This document shows positions 63,562-64,000 of a DNA stretch of 64,000 nucleotides, piece after piece. The stretch lies in the NCBI RefSeq assembly GCF_018100805.1, contig NZ_JAGJEA010000012.1:62001-126000 (forward strand). Direction: 5' to 3'. The translations under genes were made by a program, and so were the position numbers. The notes under the pieces were generated by a model. The model ran no database searches. It was not told where the DNA came from and worked only from the letters and a program-made list of their open reading frames with translations. This stretch comes from Aquimarina sp. MMG016 (GTDB lineage Bacteria > Bacteroidota > Bacteroidia > Flavobacteriales > Flavobacteriaceae). How positions within the stretch are numbered: position 1 is the stretch's first letter; every line of letters begins with the position of its first letter.

Positions 63562-63927
63562 ATGAAGCAACTTACCAAAGCAGAAGAAGACATTATGAAA
63601 ATTCTCTGGAATTTAGATGAAGGCAGCGTAGTCTCTATACTTGAGCAACTGCCTGAACCTAAACCGGCCTATAATACTGTTTCTACTATTGTAAGAATAT
63701 TAGAAGATAAAGGTTTTGTGAATTATAGAAAGGAAGGACGAATTCATATCTATTTCCCACTTGTTAAAAAAGCCGAATATAGCAATCAGAGTATAACCAA
63801 GTTGGTAGATGGTTATTTTCAAGGATCCTTCAAGAGTATGGTTTCTTTTTTTATGAAAAGGAACGATATCAGTATAGAGGAAATGGAAGAAGCCCTAAAA
63901 GGAATCAATAAAGAAAAAGAAAAATGA
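63562..63927 (+). CDS. blaI: BlaI/MecI-family transcriptional repressor
   Basis: The 121-residue winged-helix repressor has the BlaI opening LTKAEEDIMKILWNLDEGSV, the recognition helix YNTVSTIVRILEDKGFV and the C-terminal dimer/cleavage domain. It normally blocks its own operon until a BlaR1 signal cleaves it. Its stop overlaps the start of a BlaR1-like gene by ATGA. It follows the two operator palindromes. Confidence 0.92.
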   Translation: MKQLTKAEEDIMKILWNLDEGSVVSILEQLPEPKPAYNTVSTIVRILEDKGFVNYRKEGRIHIYFPLVKKAEYSNQSITKLVDGYFQGSFKSMVSFFMKRNDISIEEMEEALKGINKEKEK

Positions 63928-64000
63928 TACACTACATTTTACAAATCCTGGCTTTTCAACTACTTTTTCTGGTGGTTTATGATCTGCTTCTTAAAAAAGA
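63924..64000 (+). CDS. BlaR1/M56-type metallopeptidase, 3' end outside window
   Basis: Only the first ~25 codons are seen: MIHYILQILAFQLLFLVVYD then LLLKK, which is a typical first membrane helix of BlaR1/M56 peptidases. The ATG overlaps the blaI stop (ATGA). Its identity rests mainly on position after BlaI. Confidence 0.8.
   Translation, partial: MIHYILQILAFQLLFLVVYDLLLKK

Noticed and set aside
1..64000. tRNA or rRNA genes
   Set aside because: No tRNA T-loop/acceptor pattern or rRNA core segment was found by eye on either strand; a tRNA scan would settle it.

Overview
The window is AT-rich chromosomal DNA from a member of the Bacteroidota, almost certainly a marine-type Flavobacteriaceae bacterium. 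An Aquimarina-like genus is a guess only. The evidence is gldH (gliding motility) between ricT and a class A penicillin-binding protein, several promoters of the TTTG / TAnnTTTG type (clearest before trpS), AraC regulators carrying N-terminal membrane domains, many small lipoproteins, and Asp-box secreted enzymes. No rRNA, tRNA, CRISPR array, intact IS or prophage is visible.

1-18 kb is mostly housekeeping: an AraC regulator cut by the window edge, hemH with a MATE exporter, secreted sugar dehydrogenase and Asp-box proteins, a RelE/ParE toxin-antitoxin pair just before hemJ, then yicC-gmk-nadD, crotonase and a sensor kinase. 18-34 kb holds a double-ATPase peptide ABC protein, a CoA-transferase split by a peroxiredoxin gene, PBP1A-gldH-ricT, trhO, recA, a sigma/anti-sigma pair, plsC and trpS. 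Two very small peptide genes, each with its own terminator, lie in the gaps before scoB and recA.

34-43 kb is the accessory centre. Two tandem paralogous lipoproteins, a broken DUF4328 gene and a candidate structured ncRNA precede a four-gene minus-strand operon: an 893-residue protein whose last 144 residues carry twelve His-x-Asp motifs, a radical SAM/SPASM protein, a Cys-rich companion of unknown family, and an alpha-ketoglutarate-HExxH hydroxylase-like protein joined to a degenerate P-loop-like domain. The best reading is a peptide or protein modification system in which the radical SAM enzyme crosslinks, and the HExxH enzyme oxidises, the His-x-Asp tail of a very large substrate. This is inference and is the main discovery candidate.

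43-58 kb is a string of short accessory genes (thioredoxin-like, GNAT, DinB, SRPBCC, AraC, Crp, sigma factor with an alpha/beta hydrolase) with REP-like palindromes, gene remnants and an orphan double-glycine leader peptide with four core cysteines. 58-64 kb carries an FMN-binding lipoprotein, modABC for molybdate uptake, an AraC regulator, two DUF proteins, and the start of a BlaI/BlaR1-type operon preceded by two strong operator palindromes.
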